A program made the translations under genes and the position numbers. Positions 40,111 to 48,102 of a DNA stretch of 64,000 bases are shown piece by piece. How positions within the stretch are numbered: the first letter of the stretch is position 1; each line of letters starts with the position of its first letter. Source of the stretch: Thermoflexus hugenholtzii (GTDB taxonomy: Bacteria > Chloroflexota > Anaerolineae > Thermoflexales > Thermoflexaceae); assembly GCF_018771565.1 (NCBI RefSeq), contig NZ_CP076326.1, forward strand, positions 1,922,001 to 1,986,000, read 5' to 3'. Below the pieces are notes generated by a model, which made no database searches, had not been told where the DNA came from, and saw nothing but the letters and a program-made list of their open reading frames with translations.

Positions 40111-40353
40111 ATGCTGCGGGTGGAGATCGAGTATTGCGCGGTCTGAGGGTATCTCCCTCGAGCGGTCAGGTTGACCGAGGAGCTGTTGAAGGAGTTTGAG
40201 GGCCAGGTGGCCTCGTGGACGTTGATCCCCTCCAGCGGGGGCGTCTTCGAGGTCCGGGTGAACGGGGAGCTGGTGTTCTCGAAGAAGCAGCTGGGGCGTC
40301 ACGCGGAGGTGGAGGAGATCCGCCAGGCGCTGGCGGCCCGGCTGCGCCCATAA
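40111..40353 (+). CDS. selW: SelW/Rdx-family selenoprotein with in-frame TGA (Sec)
   Basis: Reading through TGA at 40144-40146 gives an 80-residue protein of the SelT/SelW/SelH (Rdx) thioredoxin-like family. The N-terminus MLRVEIEYCAV is followed by the TGA codon, then GYLPRAVRLTEELLKEFEG and later SSGGVFEVRVNGELVFSKKQ and GRHAEVEEIRQAL. The TGA falls at the second redox position of the CxxC motif, so the site reads Cys9-Ala-Val-Sec12. The ATG at 40111 has AGGAGGG seven bases before, while the downstream 60-codon piece opens at a TTG with no start signals. Sel genes are outside the window, so Sec use is inferred. Confidence 0.82.
40156..40180 (+). promoter_or_regulatory. candidate bacterial SECIS hairpin
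   Basis: Ten bases after the TGA, CCT pairs with AGG below a four-base 5' bulge, and CGGTC pairs with GACCG around the loop AGGTT. A five-pair upper stem and a loop containing GGU resemble SelB-binding elements. The loop G is about 26 bases from the TGA, within the usual range. It is part of the coding sequence. Confidence 0.55.
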
Positions 40354-40355
40354 CC

Positions 40356-40382
40356 GGGGGGTGGGCAAAGCGCCCACCCCCC
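40356..40382. terminator. GC hairpin between convergent genes
   Basis: GGGGGGTGGGC and GCCCACCCCCC form a perfect 11-pair stem with a five-base loop just after the selW stop. There is no T-tract on either side, so it may act through stem strength only. On the other strand it is the point where the PIN toxin remnant breaks off. Confidence 0.5.
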
Positions 40383-40384
40383 AA

Positions 40385-40439
40385 TGAGGCCGGAAACGAG
40401 GACGCTGGTATCCAGGACGACTCGCAATGCCCTTCTCAT
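40385..40439 (-). pseudogene. truncated PIN-domain toxin remnant
   Basis: From the ATG at 40439 the minus strand reads MRRALRVVLDTSVLVSGLI, the exact N-terminus of PIN-family toxins with the first catalytic Asp. After about 19 residues homology stops abruptly at the GC hairpin, and the frame continues as unrelated sequence opposite selW until a stop at 40299. The ATG overlaps the antitoxin stop (ATGA), the usual arrangement of such pairs. Only the beginning of the toxin survives. Confidence 0.72.
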
Positions 40440-40667
40440 TGCTTGGCCCTTACCGCTCGGATTTCCGCCAGGACCTCCTCATCGGTAATGCCGCGTTCCT
40501 GGGCGATCGCCCGGGCCTCTTTCACAGCGACGGCAAAGCGCTGCCTGGCCCTTTCCATCTCCCGGCGGAACTTAAAAAATGAACTCCAGCACCTCCCGGA
40601 GCTGGTCCTCAGGCAGTCCCTCCAGCTCCTGCAGGATGGTCTCACGAGTGACCGCCACGCTCCTCAT
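40436..40667 (-). pseudogene. frameshifted antitoxin of the PIN pair
   Basis: The minus strand from ATG at 40667 (AAGGAGAG before it) reads MRSVAVTRETILQELEGLP and EDQLREVLEFIF and stops at TAA 40572-40574, right after a run of six T. The following sequence in the next frame reads KFRREMERARQRFAVAVKEA and ends ITDEEVLAEIRAVRAKQ at 40436. Removing one T restores a continuous protein of about 76 residues resembling small antitoxins upstream of PIN toxins. It is either a decayed gene or a polymerase-slippage site. Confidence 0.68.
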
Positions 40668-40733
40668 GGCCTCTCTCCTTCTGACCGCAGGGATGCACCC
40701 CTTGAGCCAATATGAAAACAGGAGGGGAACAAC

Positions 40734-41813
40734 TCAAATCAACGGAACCAGCTCCTCCACCCATTCCCGGATCCGTCGCGCGGTGGGGCTTTCAGGCTCG
40801 ATCTCATGGATCGGCCGGCCTTCCTGGAGCGCCCGGTAGGCGGTCACCGGGTCCACCGGCCACGTCCGGATCGGGACGTCGTTCAGGCGATGGCGGATCT
40901 GGGCCTCGGTCCACGGCTCCGGGACCGCCCAGCGGCGCACCCAGACAGGCTCGACCGCAGGCAGACCGATGCCGATCCCCTCCAGCCCGCGGAGCACCGC
41001 CCGGGCCCGCCGCAACCCCGGCCCATGGCTCTCAAAGGTGAGGAGAACCCGCTGGCATCGGGGGAGCACCCGCGCAGCCACCGGTCCCAAAGGATCCCCC
41101 GGCATCCAGACCACAAACCGGGCCTGGGAGGTCAGCCGCTCCGCCACCCGGTCCACCAGCGCCGGACCCAGTGGGCGATCGATGGACCACACCTGAAGCC
41201 CATCCCGTGGAGCGCCCAGGCCCCGCGTGGGATCCGCGCCCGCCTCCAGCTCCTCCAGGCTCATCCGGGGCTCGAGATCAAACACGAAGGCACCCCGTCC
41301 GTTCCCCTCCACATCGATCAGCAACGTGGGGGCATGTTCGGCCAGCGCCGCCGCCAGGGCGGCGGCCAGGAGCTCTCCCGCGCACCCCGGCCAGCTCTCC
41401 ACGCAGGCGATCTCCAGCGCCCGGCGCTCCCTCGATGCCGGGATCCGGATCTCCGTCAGCACCTCCTGCACCGTGCGGACCAGGGTCTCCGCAGAGACAG
41501 GTTTGGTGAGATAGGCGTGGACGTTCATCAGCTTCGATCCCACAGCGGATCCCAGCTGGGCCTTGGCGGTCAGAACCACCACCGGCATCGTCGCCAGGTT
41601 CGGCCGCTGCCGCATGGCCTCCAGAACCTCGAAGCCGTCCATCCCGGGCAGCATCAGGTCGAGGATCACCAGGTCGGGCTGCTCCCGCTCCATCAGCTCC
41701 AGCGCCCGGAACCCATCCTCGGCATAGAGGGGCTCGTGACCGGCGCGCCGGAGCACAAGGCCGATCAGCCGGCGGGCATCCGGATCATCGTCCACGATGA
41801 GCAGGCGAGCCAT
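40734..41813 (-). CDS. REC-MinD-like protein with lost P-loop
   Basis: The 359-residue protein starts with a full receiver domain (LLIVDDDPD, Asp in LVILDLMLPGMDG, Lys in YLTKPVS). The second half has the outline of a MinD/CpaE ATPase (ALEIACVESW, TLLIDVEGNGRGAFVFDLE, LRGLEGIGIGLPAVEPV), but the P-loop position reads ESWPGCAGELLAAALA, with no GG-x-G-[KT]-T. It should therefore not hydrolyse ATP. The ATG at 41813 has GGGGAAGG upstream. It is one of three such fusions in the window. Confidence 0.8.
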   Translation of the reverse strand: MARLLIVDDDPDARRLIGLVLRRAGHEPLYAEDGFRALELMEREQPDLVILDLMLPGMDGFEVLEAMRQRPNLATMPVVVLTAKAQLGSAVGSKLMNVHAYLTKPVSAETLVRTVQEVLTEIRIPASRERRALEIACVESWPGCAGELLAAALAAALAEHAPTLLIDVEGNGRGAFVFDLEPRMSLEELEAGADPTRGLGAPRDGLQVWSIDRPLGPALVDRVAERLTSQARFVVWMPGDPLGPVAARVLPRCQRVLLTFESHGPGLRRARAVLRGLEGIGIGLPAVEPVWVRRWAVPEPWTEAQIRHRLNDVPIRTWPVDPVTAYRALQEGRPIHEIEPESPTARRIREWVEELVPLI

Positions 41814-41838
41814 GGCCTTCCCCCGCGGTGGATTCGAA

Positions 41839-42540
41839 TTACAACAGACGAGGCTGACGGCCGGCGGCGAGGACGTCGGCTCCGCCAGCGGCCAGGTGAG
41901 CCAGTCGGGTGGGCTCCGGCAGCCGGTGGCCCCGCACACAGGCCATCACCGTGGCGATGGCGTTCTCCAGCGAGATCCGGTGGCCGATGGAGACGAACAC
42001 CGGGGAGGCTCCGGCCTGGGTGCGCAGGACTGCCCCGATCATCTCCTCTCCATCCCAAAGCGGTGACCATGCGCCAGGCTCATCCGGCGGCATCTCATAG
42101 CGCCCCCACAGTTTCGACTTCGCACACCCGATGGAGGGAAGATCCAGATAGACCCCCAGATGGGTGGCGATCCCCATCCGCCGGGGATGGGAGATCCCAT
42201 GGCCATCCACCATCAGCACCTGCGGGGAGAGCGACAGGCGCTCCAGAGCGGCGAGGATGGCGGGGGCCTCCCGGAAGGCCAGCAGGCCCGGGATGTAGGG
42301 AAAGGTCACCGGGACCTCCGCCACCGCCTGGGCCAGCGGAGTGAGATCCGGAAAGCGGACCGCAACGGCGGCAGCGCGGGCGAGCTCCCCGCGGAAGCCC
42401 ACGTCGACCCCTACGATGACCGTCCCCGGCCCCGGCATGGGCCCCTCACGGATCACCTGTTCGCGCAGCCGTTGCTGGATCGCCACGGCCTCCTCAGGGG
42501 AGACGTTCCATGGATGGGGATGACGAACCGGCAGGGGCAT
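41839..42540 (-). CDS. nfi: endonuclease V
   Basis: Endonuclease V nicks DNA (or RNA) next to deoxyinosine. The catalytic pattern is present: first Asp in VIVGVDVGFRG, Glu-Phe-type block in VTFPYIPGLLAFREAPAIL, and VLMVDGHGISHPRRMGIATH with the second Asp, then LDLPSIGCAKSKLWG. Length is 233 residues. It lies between two REC-MinD genes with gaps of 25 and 3 bases, so it is likely in their operon. Confidence 0.94.
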   Translation of the reverse strand: MPLPVRHPHPWNVSPEEAVAIQQRLREQVIREGPMPGPGTVIVGVDVGFRGELARAAAVAVRFPDLTPLAQAVAEVPVTFPYIPGLLAFREAPAILAALERLSLSPQVLMVDGHGISHPRRMGIATHLGVYLDLPSIGCAKSKLWGRYEMPPDEPGAWSPLWDGEEMIGAVLRTQAGASPVFVSIGHRISLENAIATVMACVRGHRLPEPTRLAHLAAGGADVLAAGRQPRLL

Positions 42541-42543
42541 CGC

Positions 42544-43755
42544 TCACCTCGTCAGCGCGACCAGACGTCGGGCGAGCTCCCGGAACTGCTCCGCCACCAG
42601 ACCCTCCGGCTGCATCATCACCATCGGCACCCCTTGATCGACCGCCTGATGGGCCAGCTCGGGAGCCGGGGAGATGAAGCCGATGGGCTCCAGGGAGAGG
42701 GCCTCCTCGATCTGGCGCCGGGTCAGGGCGATCCCCGAGGCGGCCCGGTTGACCACCACCAGACCGAGCTGTTGCGGGACCCAGCCGACCTGGAGCAGGA
42801 CCTGGATCAATTCCCGAGCGTGGAGGAGACACAGGGAGGTCGGCTCCATAACCAGGACCAGATACCGCAGCTCCCCCAGCAGGGCCCGCGCCCCATCATC
42901 CAGGGTATGTCCCATCTCGAAGATCACGTAATCGCCGAGGGCGGCCAGGTGGCGGGCGATGACCCGGATGTGGGCGGCGGAGAGCATGACCGGCCGGGGC
43001 GTGTAAGGGGTCAGCAGCATGCGCAGCCCGCTGACGTGAGGGGTCAGGTGCTTCCCGATCGTCGGAGGGTCCAGCTCCTGGGGGGGATACGCCAGGACAC
43101 TGGGCAACCCCAGGGCCTGAGAGAGGCGGAGCAAATGCGCCAGGCCGCCATGGGGAGCCAGGTCGGCGAGAAGCACCTGGGGGGATCGGAAATCCGGGGG
43201 CGGCGTGCGCACCGTGGGCGGCAGATGGCCGCCCCCCAGTGCCAGGGTCACCGCCGTGTTCAAGGCGACCGTGGAGGTCCCCACCCCTCCTTTCACGCCC
43301 AGGAAGCCGATGGTGGCGGCATGCACCCGCGCCGTGGCCTCCGCCTTCAGGCGGGCGGCCCGCTGGAGCAGGGCCTCAACGCGGGAGATCAACTCCGCCG
43401 GATGCACCGGCTTGGTCAGGTAATCATCCGCGCCGGCCTGAAAGCCGGCGATCTTATCCCCTACCGCCGTCTTCGCCGTGAACATCAGGATGGGGATGGC
43501 GGAGGTGCGCGGGTTGGCCCGCAGGCGCCGGCAGACCTCCAGACCATCCATATCCGGCATCATCACGTCCAGGATGATCAGGTCCGGCTGCTCGGTCTCC
43601 GCTTTGGCCAGGGCCTGGGCGCCGCTGGTCGCCGGGAGGATCCGATAGCCTTTGCGTTGCAACAGGAGGCTGATCAGCTTCACCGTCTGCAGATCATCAT
43701 CCACCACCAGGATCGTCTCGGCCATGCCGGGATGCTCCGAAGCTGAATCCTTCAC
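42544..43755 (-). CDS. REC-MinD/CpaE-like fusion response regulator
   Basis: The 403-residue protein has a receiver (ILVVDDDLQ, Asp in LIILDVMMPDMDG, Lys in YLTKPVH) and a CpaE-type ATPase with deviant Walker A FLGVKGGVGTSTVALN at about residue 150. The last part, VVVNRAASGIALTRRQIEEA, matches CpaE/TadZ. Of the three fusions here it keeps the most complete nucleotide site. The GTG start at 43755 overlaps the stop of the PCD gene (GTGA); a start at 43725 is also possible. Confidence 0.85.
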   Translation of the reverse strand: MKDSASEHPGMAETILVVDDDLQTVKLISLLLQRKGYRILPATSGAQALAKAETEQPDLIILDVMMPDMDGLEVCRRLRANPRTSAIPILMFTAKTAVGDKIAGFQAGADDYLTKPVHPAELISRVEALLQRAARLKAEATARVHAATIGFLGVKGGVGTSTVALNTAVTLALGGGHLPPTVRTPPPDFRSPQVLLADLAPHGGLAHLLRLSQALGLPSVLAYPPQELDPPTIGKHLTPHVSGLRMLLTPYTPRPVMLSAAHIRVIARHLAALGDYVIFEMGHTLDDGARALLGELRYLVLVMEPTSLCLLHARELIQVLLQVGWVPQQLGLVVVNRAASGIALTRRQIEEALSLEPIGFISPAPELAHQAVDQGVPMVMMQPEGLVAEQFRELARRLVALTR

Positions 43756-44105
43756 GATCCTCCGGACCGCCGGGCGAAGAGGGCGTCGGTCTTCGCGGCC
43801 ATGATGAAGTCGTTCCGATGCAACCCACGGATCTTATGGGTCCACCAGATCACGGTGACGGACCCCCAACGGGTGACCAGGACGGGGTGATGGCCCTCGG
43901 CCTCCGCCAGCTCGCCCACCTGAAGGGTGAACGTTAGGGCCTCCCGGAAGTTGGGGAAGCGGAAGGTCCGCTCCAGCTGGGGGATCCCCTCGCGCACCAC
44001 GATCTGCCATCCCGGGACATGAGGAAGCCAGGCGGCGATCTCCTCCTCCGTCAACGGAGGCTCCCCGCCCCGGCACGGCACACATTTCATTTCGGTCAAT
44101 TCCAT
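43752..44105 (-). CDS. pterin-4-alpha-carbinolamine dehydratase
   Basis: The 117-residue protein matches PCD/DCoH, which dehydrates 4a-hydroxypterins. LTEEEIAAWLPHVPGWQ is the family's N-terminal helix; HHPVLVTRWGSVTVIWWTH has the paired His residues and the later active-site His, and GLHRNDFIMAAK closes the fold. A CVPCRGGEPPL stretch near the start is common in the bacterial form. The ATG at 44105 follows GGGAGG. Confidence 0.92.
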   Translation of the reverse strand: MELTEMKCVPCRGGEPPLTEEEIAAWLPHVPGWQIVVREGIPQLERTFRFPNFREALTFTLQVGELAEAEGHHPVLVTRWGSVTVIWWTHKIRGLHRNDFIMAAKTDALFARRSGGS

Positions 44106-44209
44106 GCCTGGCCTCCCTCGGCCTTTTGAAATCCCGGATCCGCCCGGCGGGGAGGAAGCGCGATCCCTGCTTTCGTAAATTAGCATCGGGAAAGGGGGCC
44201 GTCAAACCG

Positions 44210-44309
44210 GGGCCTTCCAGGTTTTCCGGGCAGGTGATCGCTTTCGGCCACAGGACATGTAGGGCAACTGCTCGCAGTTGCCCTACATGCGGAAAAACTG
44301 GAAAGCCCT
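44210..44309. repeat. MITE-like element with family A core
   Basis: Imperfect outer arms (GGCCTTCCAGGTTTTCC and GGAAAAACTGGAAAGCCC) enclose ATGTAGGGCAACTGC-TC-GCAGTTGCCCTACAT, with perfect 15-base arms at 44257-44288. It is the closest relative of the element at 30444-30584. Confidence 0.8.
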
Positions 44310-44439
44310 GCCGTCAAACCCGACCCCTTGCGGGGAACCGAAGGGGGAGCCCCCGCAACCCTTTTCCGAATCGCCTGGCCGGACCCCTCCCCTCCCATCC
44401 CACCCGGAACAGTCCGAGCATCTTTCGCCGCGACTCCAA

Positions 44440-44966
44440 GTGGAATCGAAGACGGAGGTTCGGGGCGAAAAGCCCCTCCTACAGAAACCATCTTGGCTCT
44501 TCCCTTCCAATGATCGGGGATTGGGATACCGGTCGGCAGCCTGCCGTGGCTCTGCGTGAACCGATGTCCCAACGAGGGCAGAGCAAGATCGATGCGGGAG
44601 GCATGGTGGTATGGGAACGTCTTTCGTCGCGATCCTTGCCTCATCGAAGACGGGGTTCGGGGCGAAAGCCCCTCCTACAGAAACCATCTTTTTGTAGGAG
44701 CGGCTTTCGCCGCAACCATTGCGTCATCGAGGATGGAGGTTTGGGACTGAAGTCTTACTTGAACCGATCGTGTGATGAGAGAAAGGAGGTAGCCTCCGCC
44801 CCTCTCCGATCATTCAGAGACATGAGCCAACCGATTTTCGTAGGGGCGGCTTTCGCCGCGAATATTCCAGGATGGAGGAAAGGGGGGTTGGGATTGAAAG
44901 CTCTCCCTTCGGAAACGATCGCCGTCGCCGTGGGGACAGCGGTTCGGGGCTGAAGCCCCTCCTACC
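44440..44966. repeat. cluster of family B repeats
   Basis: Several partial copies carry GTTCGGGGC(T/G)(A/G)AA(A)GCCCCTCCTAC and GTAGGAGCGGCTTTCGCCGC, spaced by ATCGAAGACGG-like segments. Copies are in both orientations. The whole stretch 44106-45065 contains no gene that I can support; the frames that stay open follow the repeats. Confidence 0.7.
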
Positions 44967-45065
44967 GAAAAAACGATCCCTGCAGGACCGGTTTGGGAGG
45001 AGGAGCATGGGCCGACCTGGGTTAAGATTAGGATGAAGGCTCATCCTCCCGAAGCGAGGTGAACG

Positions 45066-45830
45066 ATGCGGCAACCGCTCATCGCCGGGAACTGGAAAAT
45101 GCATAAGACGGCCGCGGAGGGGCAGGCCCTCGCTCAAGCGATCCGCCAGGGCCTTCAAACCGATCATGTGGAGGTGGTGCTCTGCCCACCTTTCACCGCC
45201 TTGTCCGCTGTCCATGCGGTCCTCCAGGGCTCCTCCATCCGGCTCGGAGCTCAGAACATGCACTGGGAGGACGCGGGGGCGTTCACCGGGGAGATCTCCC
45301 CGGTGATGTTAAAGGAATGGTGCCGGTATGTCATCCTCGGCCATTCGGAACGGCGGCAGCACTTCCACGAAGACGATGAGATGATCCGCCGCAAGGTGGC
45401 CGCCGCCCTGCGCCACGGCTTGACACCCATCCTCTGCGTGGGGGAGACGCTGGCCCAGCGGGAAGCCGGGGAGACCGGTGCGGTGGTCGCCGCCCAGACC
45501 CGCCGCGCCCTGGAGGGGCTCACCCCGGAACAGGCCATGGGAATCGTCATCGCCTATGAGCCGGTCTGGGCCATCGGGACCGGACGGGCGGCCACCGGAG
45601 CCGACGCGGAGGAGGTGATCCGGCGCTGGATCCGGGGGACCCTTGCGGAGCAGTTCGGTGCGGAGGTGGCCCAGCGGGTGCGCGTGCTTTACGGAGGCAG
45701 CGTCACCCCGGAGAACATCGCGGAGTTCGTGTGCCGTCCCTCCATCGACGGCGCCCTGGTCGGGGGAGCCAGCCTCCGGGCGGAGAGCTTCCTGGGGATC
45801 ATCCATGAGACCGCGCGGGCGAAGGCGTGA
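45066..45830 (+). CDS. tpiA: triose-phosphate isomerase
   Basis: TpiA interconverts glyceraldehyde 3-phosphate and dihydroxyacetone phosphate in glycolysis. Catalytic residues are visible: Asn9 and Lys11 in AGNWKMHKT, His93 in VILGHSERR and Glu165 in AYEPVWAIGTGRAATG; the phosphate loop YGGSVTPEN follows. Length is 254 residues. GCGAGGTGAACG precedes the ATG. panE follows 9 bases later. Confidence 0.97.
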   Translation: MRQPLIAGNWKMHKTAAEGQALAQAIRQGLQTDHVEVVLCPPFTALSAVHAVLQGSSIRLGAQNMHWEDAGAFTGEISPVMLKEWCRYVILGHSERRQHFHEDDEMIRRKVAAALRHGLTPILCVGETLAQREAGETGAVVAAQTRRALEGLTPEQAMGIVIAYEPVWAIGTGRAATGADAEEVIRRWIRGTLAEQFGAEVAQRVRVLYGGSVTPENIAEFVCRPSIDGALVGGASLRAESFLGIIHETARAKA

Positions 45831-45839
45831 GAGGATCCG

Positions 45840-46910
45840 ATGCCTCCGGAGGGCATCTCCCTTCAACGGATCTTGATCTTCGGCGCGGGAGCGGTGGGCG
45901 GTTACCTGGGGGCGATGCTCCAGGCTTTCGGGCACGAAGTGATCCTCCTGGGCCGCCCACCGGTTGTGGAGGCGATCCGGCGACGCGGACTCACCCTGCA
46001 GCGCCCCGACGGCCTGACCCTCACCGTTCGACCCCATGCGGTCTCGGAGCCGGAAGCGATAGATGGGGAGGTGGACGCCCTCTTCCTCACCGTGAAAGCC
46101 TATGACATGGAGGCGGCGATCGCCGCGCTCCGGCGGAAAGGCTGGGGCCGGGCCCTGCTGTTTTGCTGGCAGAACGGCGTGGATGGAGAGACCCGGCTGG
46201 CCGAGGCCTTCGGGGCCGAGCGGGTGGTGGCCGGCACGCTGACCCAACCCGTCTCGGTCGTGGCCCCGGGGATTGTCCGCCTGGAACGGCTCCGGGGAGG
46301 CGTCGGGCTGGCCCCCATGGACCGGCATCTCAATCTCCGGCAGTGGGCCGCGGCCCTGCGTCTGGCCGGCTTCCCCACCCGCCTCTATGCGGACCCGAAG
46401 GCCATGAAGTGGTCAAAGCTCCTGCTCAACCTGATCGCCAACGCCACGTGCGCCATCCTGGACTGGAGCACGGAGCAGGTGTTGCGGGATCCCCAGGCCT
46501 TCGTCATCGAACGGGCGGCCTTCCGGGAAGCCCTGGCCGTCATGCGGGCGCTCGGCCTGCGGCCGGTCTCCTTGCCCGGCTATCCGGTTCCCCTCCTGGC
46601 CTGGGCCATGTCGCACGGGCCTGACGCCCTGCTCCGTCGGATCCTGAGCGCGATGGGCGCACGGGGGCGCGGGGGGAAGCTGCCTTCCCTTCACATGGAC
46701 CTGCGTCGGGGAACCCGCCTGGAAGTAGAGGCTTACACCGGGGCCGTGGTCCGTCACGGGGCCCGCCTCGGGGTGCCCACGCCGGTCCATCAGGCCCTCA
46801 CGGAGATCCTGACCGGGCTGGCCGACGGCCGGGAACGCCCGGAGACATGGCGTGGGAACCCCGCCGCCCTGCTGGAACGCGCCGGCCTGGCGCCGATCCC
46901 TCGCCGCTGA
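45840..46910 (+). CDS. panE: 2-dehydropantoate 2-reductase (ketopantoate reductase)
   Basis: The enzyme reduces ketopantoate with NADPH in coenzyme A synthesis. ILIFGAGAVGGYLGAMLQAF is the nucleotide-binding start, FLTVKAYD follows, and Lys193 in KWSKLLLNLIANATCAI is the catalytic position. Length of 356 residues is slightly longer than average because of the C-terminal tail. As with other PanE/ApbA-family proteins, the exact substrate may differ. It follows tpiA closely and precedes the ABC ATPase. Confidence 0.88.
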   Translation: MPPEGISLQRILIFGAGAVGGYLGAMLQAFGHEVILLGRPPVVEAIRRRGLTLQRPDGLTLTVRPHAVSEPEAIDGEVDALFLTVKAYDMEAAIAALRRKGWGRALLFCWQNGVDGETRLAEAFGAERVVAGTLTQPVSVVAPGIVRLERLRGGVGLAPMDRHLNLRQWAAALRLAGFPTRLYADPKAMKWSKLLLNLIANATCAILDWSTEQVLRDPQAFVIERAAFREALAVMRALGLRPVSLPGYPVPLLAWAMSHGPDALLRRILSAMGARGRGGKLPSLHMDLRRGTRLEVEAYTGAVVRHGARLGVPTPVHQALTEILTGLADGRERPETWRGNPAALLERAGLAPIPRR

Positions 46911-46931
46911 CCTTTGCATCGGGGGACCCGC

Positions 46932-48047
46932 ATGGCGCGCCTGCAGGTTCTTGCCCTCACCCGACGATATGAAGGCCGAACGGTCCTGGACCATGTCTCT
47001 TTCGAGGTGGCAGATGAGGAGATCCTGGTCATCCTGGGGCCAAGCGGGAGCGGCAAGACCACCCTTCTGCGCCTGATCGCCGGCCTGGAGCCTCCGGATG
47101 AGGGACGGGTTCTCCTCGACGGCCAGGACGTCACAGCGGTCCCCCCGCACCGCCGCCGCATCGGGATGATGTTCCAGGAATACGCGCTCTTCCCCCATCT
47201 CAACGTTTTCGAGAACGTGGCCTTCGGCCTGCGCATGCAACAGCTCCCGGAGCCGGAGATCCGGGCGCGGGTTCGCGCCCTGCTGGAGCAGGTTGGGTTG
47301 CCCGGCTATGAACGCCGGGATGTCCATACCCTCTCGGGAGGGGAGAAACAGCGGGTGGCCCTCGCCCGCAGCCTGGCCCCGCGCCCGGCGGTGTTGCTGC
47401 TCGACGAGCCCCTGGGATCTCTGGATCGAGCCCTGCGGGAGCAGCTGATGGGAGAGATCCGATCGCTCCTCAAAGCGGAACGGATGACCGCCCTCTATGT
47501 GACCCATGATCAGGCGGAGGCCATGGCCATCGCCGATCGCGTGCTGATCCTGCACCAGGGGCGCATCGAGCAAATCGCCGCCCCGGAGGAGCTCTACCGG
47601 GATCCGGCCACACCCTTCGTGGCCCGCTTCCTGGATGTGGGGACCCTTCTGGAGGGTCGCATCCTCAGCGGGGGAGATCCCACGGAGGTCGAAACTCCGG
47701 TGGGGAAGCTGTGGGGACGCCCCCGCGGGACCCTCCATGCGGGGATGCGGGCCTGGGTGCTCCTCCCGCATTACGAAGGCACAACGCGAATCCTTCAGGG
47801 AGCCCCTTACGATGACAGCGAAAAACCCGGCGGCCCCGTAAACGTCCTGGACGGGCAGGTCCTCGAGCGCCGCTTTCGAGGGCTCTATGCGGAGCTTCAG
47901 GTGCAGGTGGCCGGAGGGATGCTGCGCCAGCTCCTCCCCGCAGGGAGCCTCCGAATCCATCCGGGACAGCCCATCCGGATCCACATCCCGGCGGATGCCG
48001 TGCGGATCTGGCCGAGGGACGCCGAACACGCCCGATCTCCCGGATGA
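46932..48047 (+). CDS. ABC transporter ATP-binding protein (FbpC/PotA-like)
   Basis: The 371-residue protein has a standard ATPase domain: Walker A LGPSGSGKTTLLRLIAGLE, Q-loop in MMFQEYALFPHLNVFENV, signature LSGGEKQRVALARSL, Walker B VLLLDEPLGSLD and the switch His in YVTHDQAEAM. After residue 230 is an OB-like TOBE domain (LLEGRILSGGDP onward), typical of iron, spermidine or sugar importers. No permease or binding protein is adjacent, so its partners are elsewhere. The ATG at 46932 was chosen; a weak upstream start exists at 46914. Confidence 0.88.
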   Translation: MARLQVLALTRRYEGRTVLDHVSFEVADEEILVILGPSGSGKTTLLRLIAGLEPPDEGRVLLDGQDVTAVPPHRRRIGMMFQEYALFPHLNVFENVAFGLRMQQLPEPEIRARVRALLEQVGLPGYERRDVHTLSGGEKQRVALARSLAPRPAVLLLDEPLGSLDRALREQLMGEIRSLLKAERMTALYVTHDQAEAMAIADRVLILHQGRIEQIAAPEELYRDPATPFVARFLDVGTLLEGRILSGGDPTEVETPVGKLWGRPRGTLHAGMRAWVLLPHYEGTTRILQGAPYDDSEKPGGPVNVLDGQVLERRFRGLYAELQVQVAGGMLRQLLPAGSLRIHPGQPIRIHIPADAVRIWPRDAEHARSPG

Positions 48048-48060
48048 AGGAGAAACCCCG

Positions 48061-48091
48061 TTACAGCGCGAGCAGCACAATATGGTATAAT
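48061..48091 (+). promoter_or_regulatory. promoter of tRNA-Ser
   Basis: A perfect TATAAT at 48086-48091 lies 12 bases before the tRNA; TTACAG at 48061-48066 is a possible -35 with a 19-base spacer. Confidence 0.55.
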
Positions 48092-48102
48092 TAAAAACGC
48101 CG

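Noticed and set aside
40171-40353. The 60-codon frame as a complete stand-alone protein
   Set aside because: It would start at TTG without a ribosome-binding site and lack the redox Cys and the first strand of the SelW fold; the readthrough version is complete.
40093-40377. Minus-strand frames opposite selW
   Set aside because: They are low-complexity shadows; only the PIN start at 40439 matches a family, and it ends at the hairpin.
44106-45065. Open frames in the repeat-filled gap before tpiA
   Set aside because: They follow family A and B repeats, change with repeat orientation and match no protein family.
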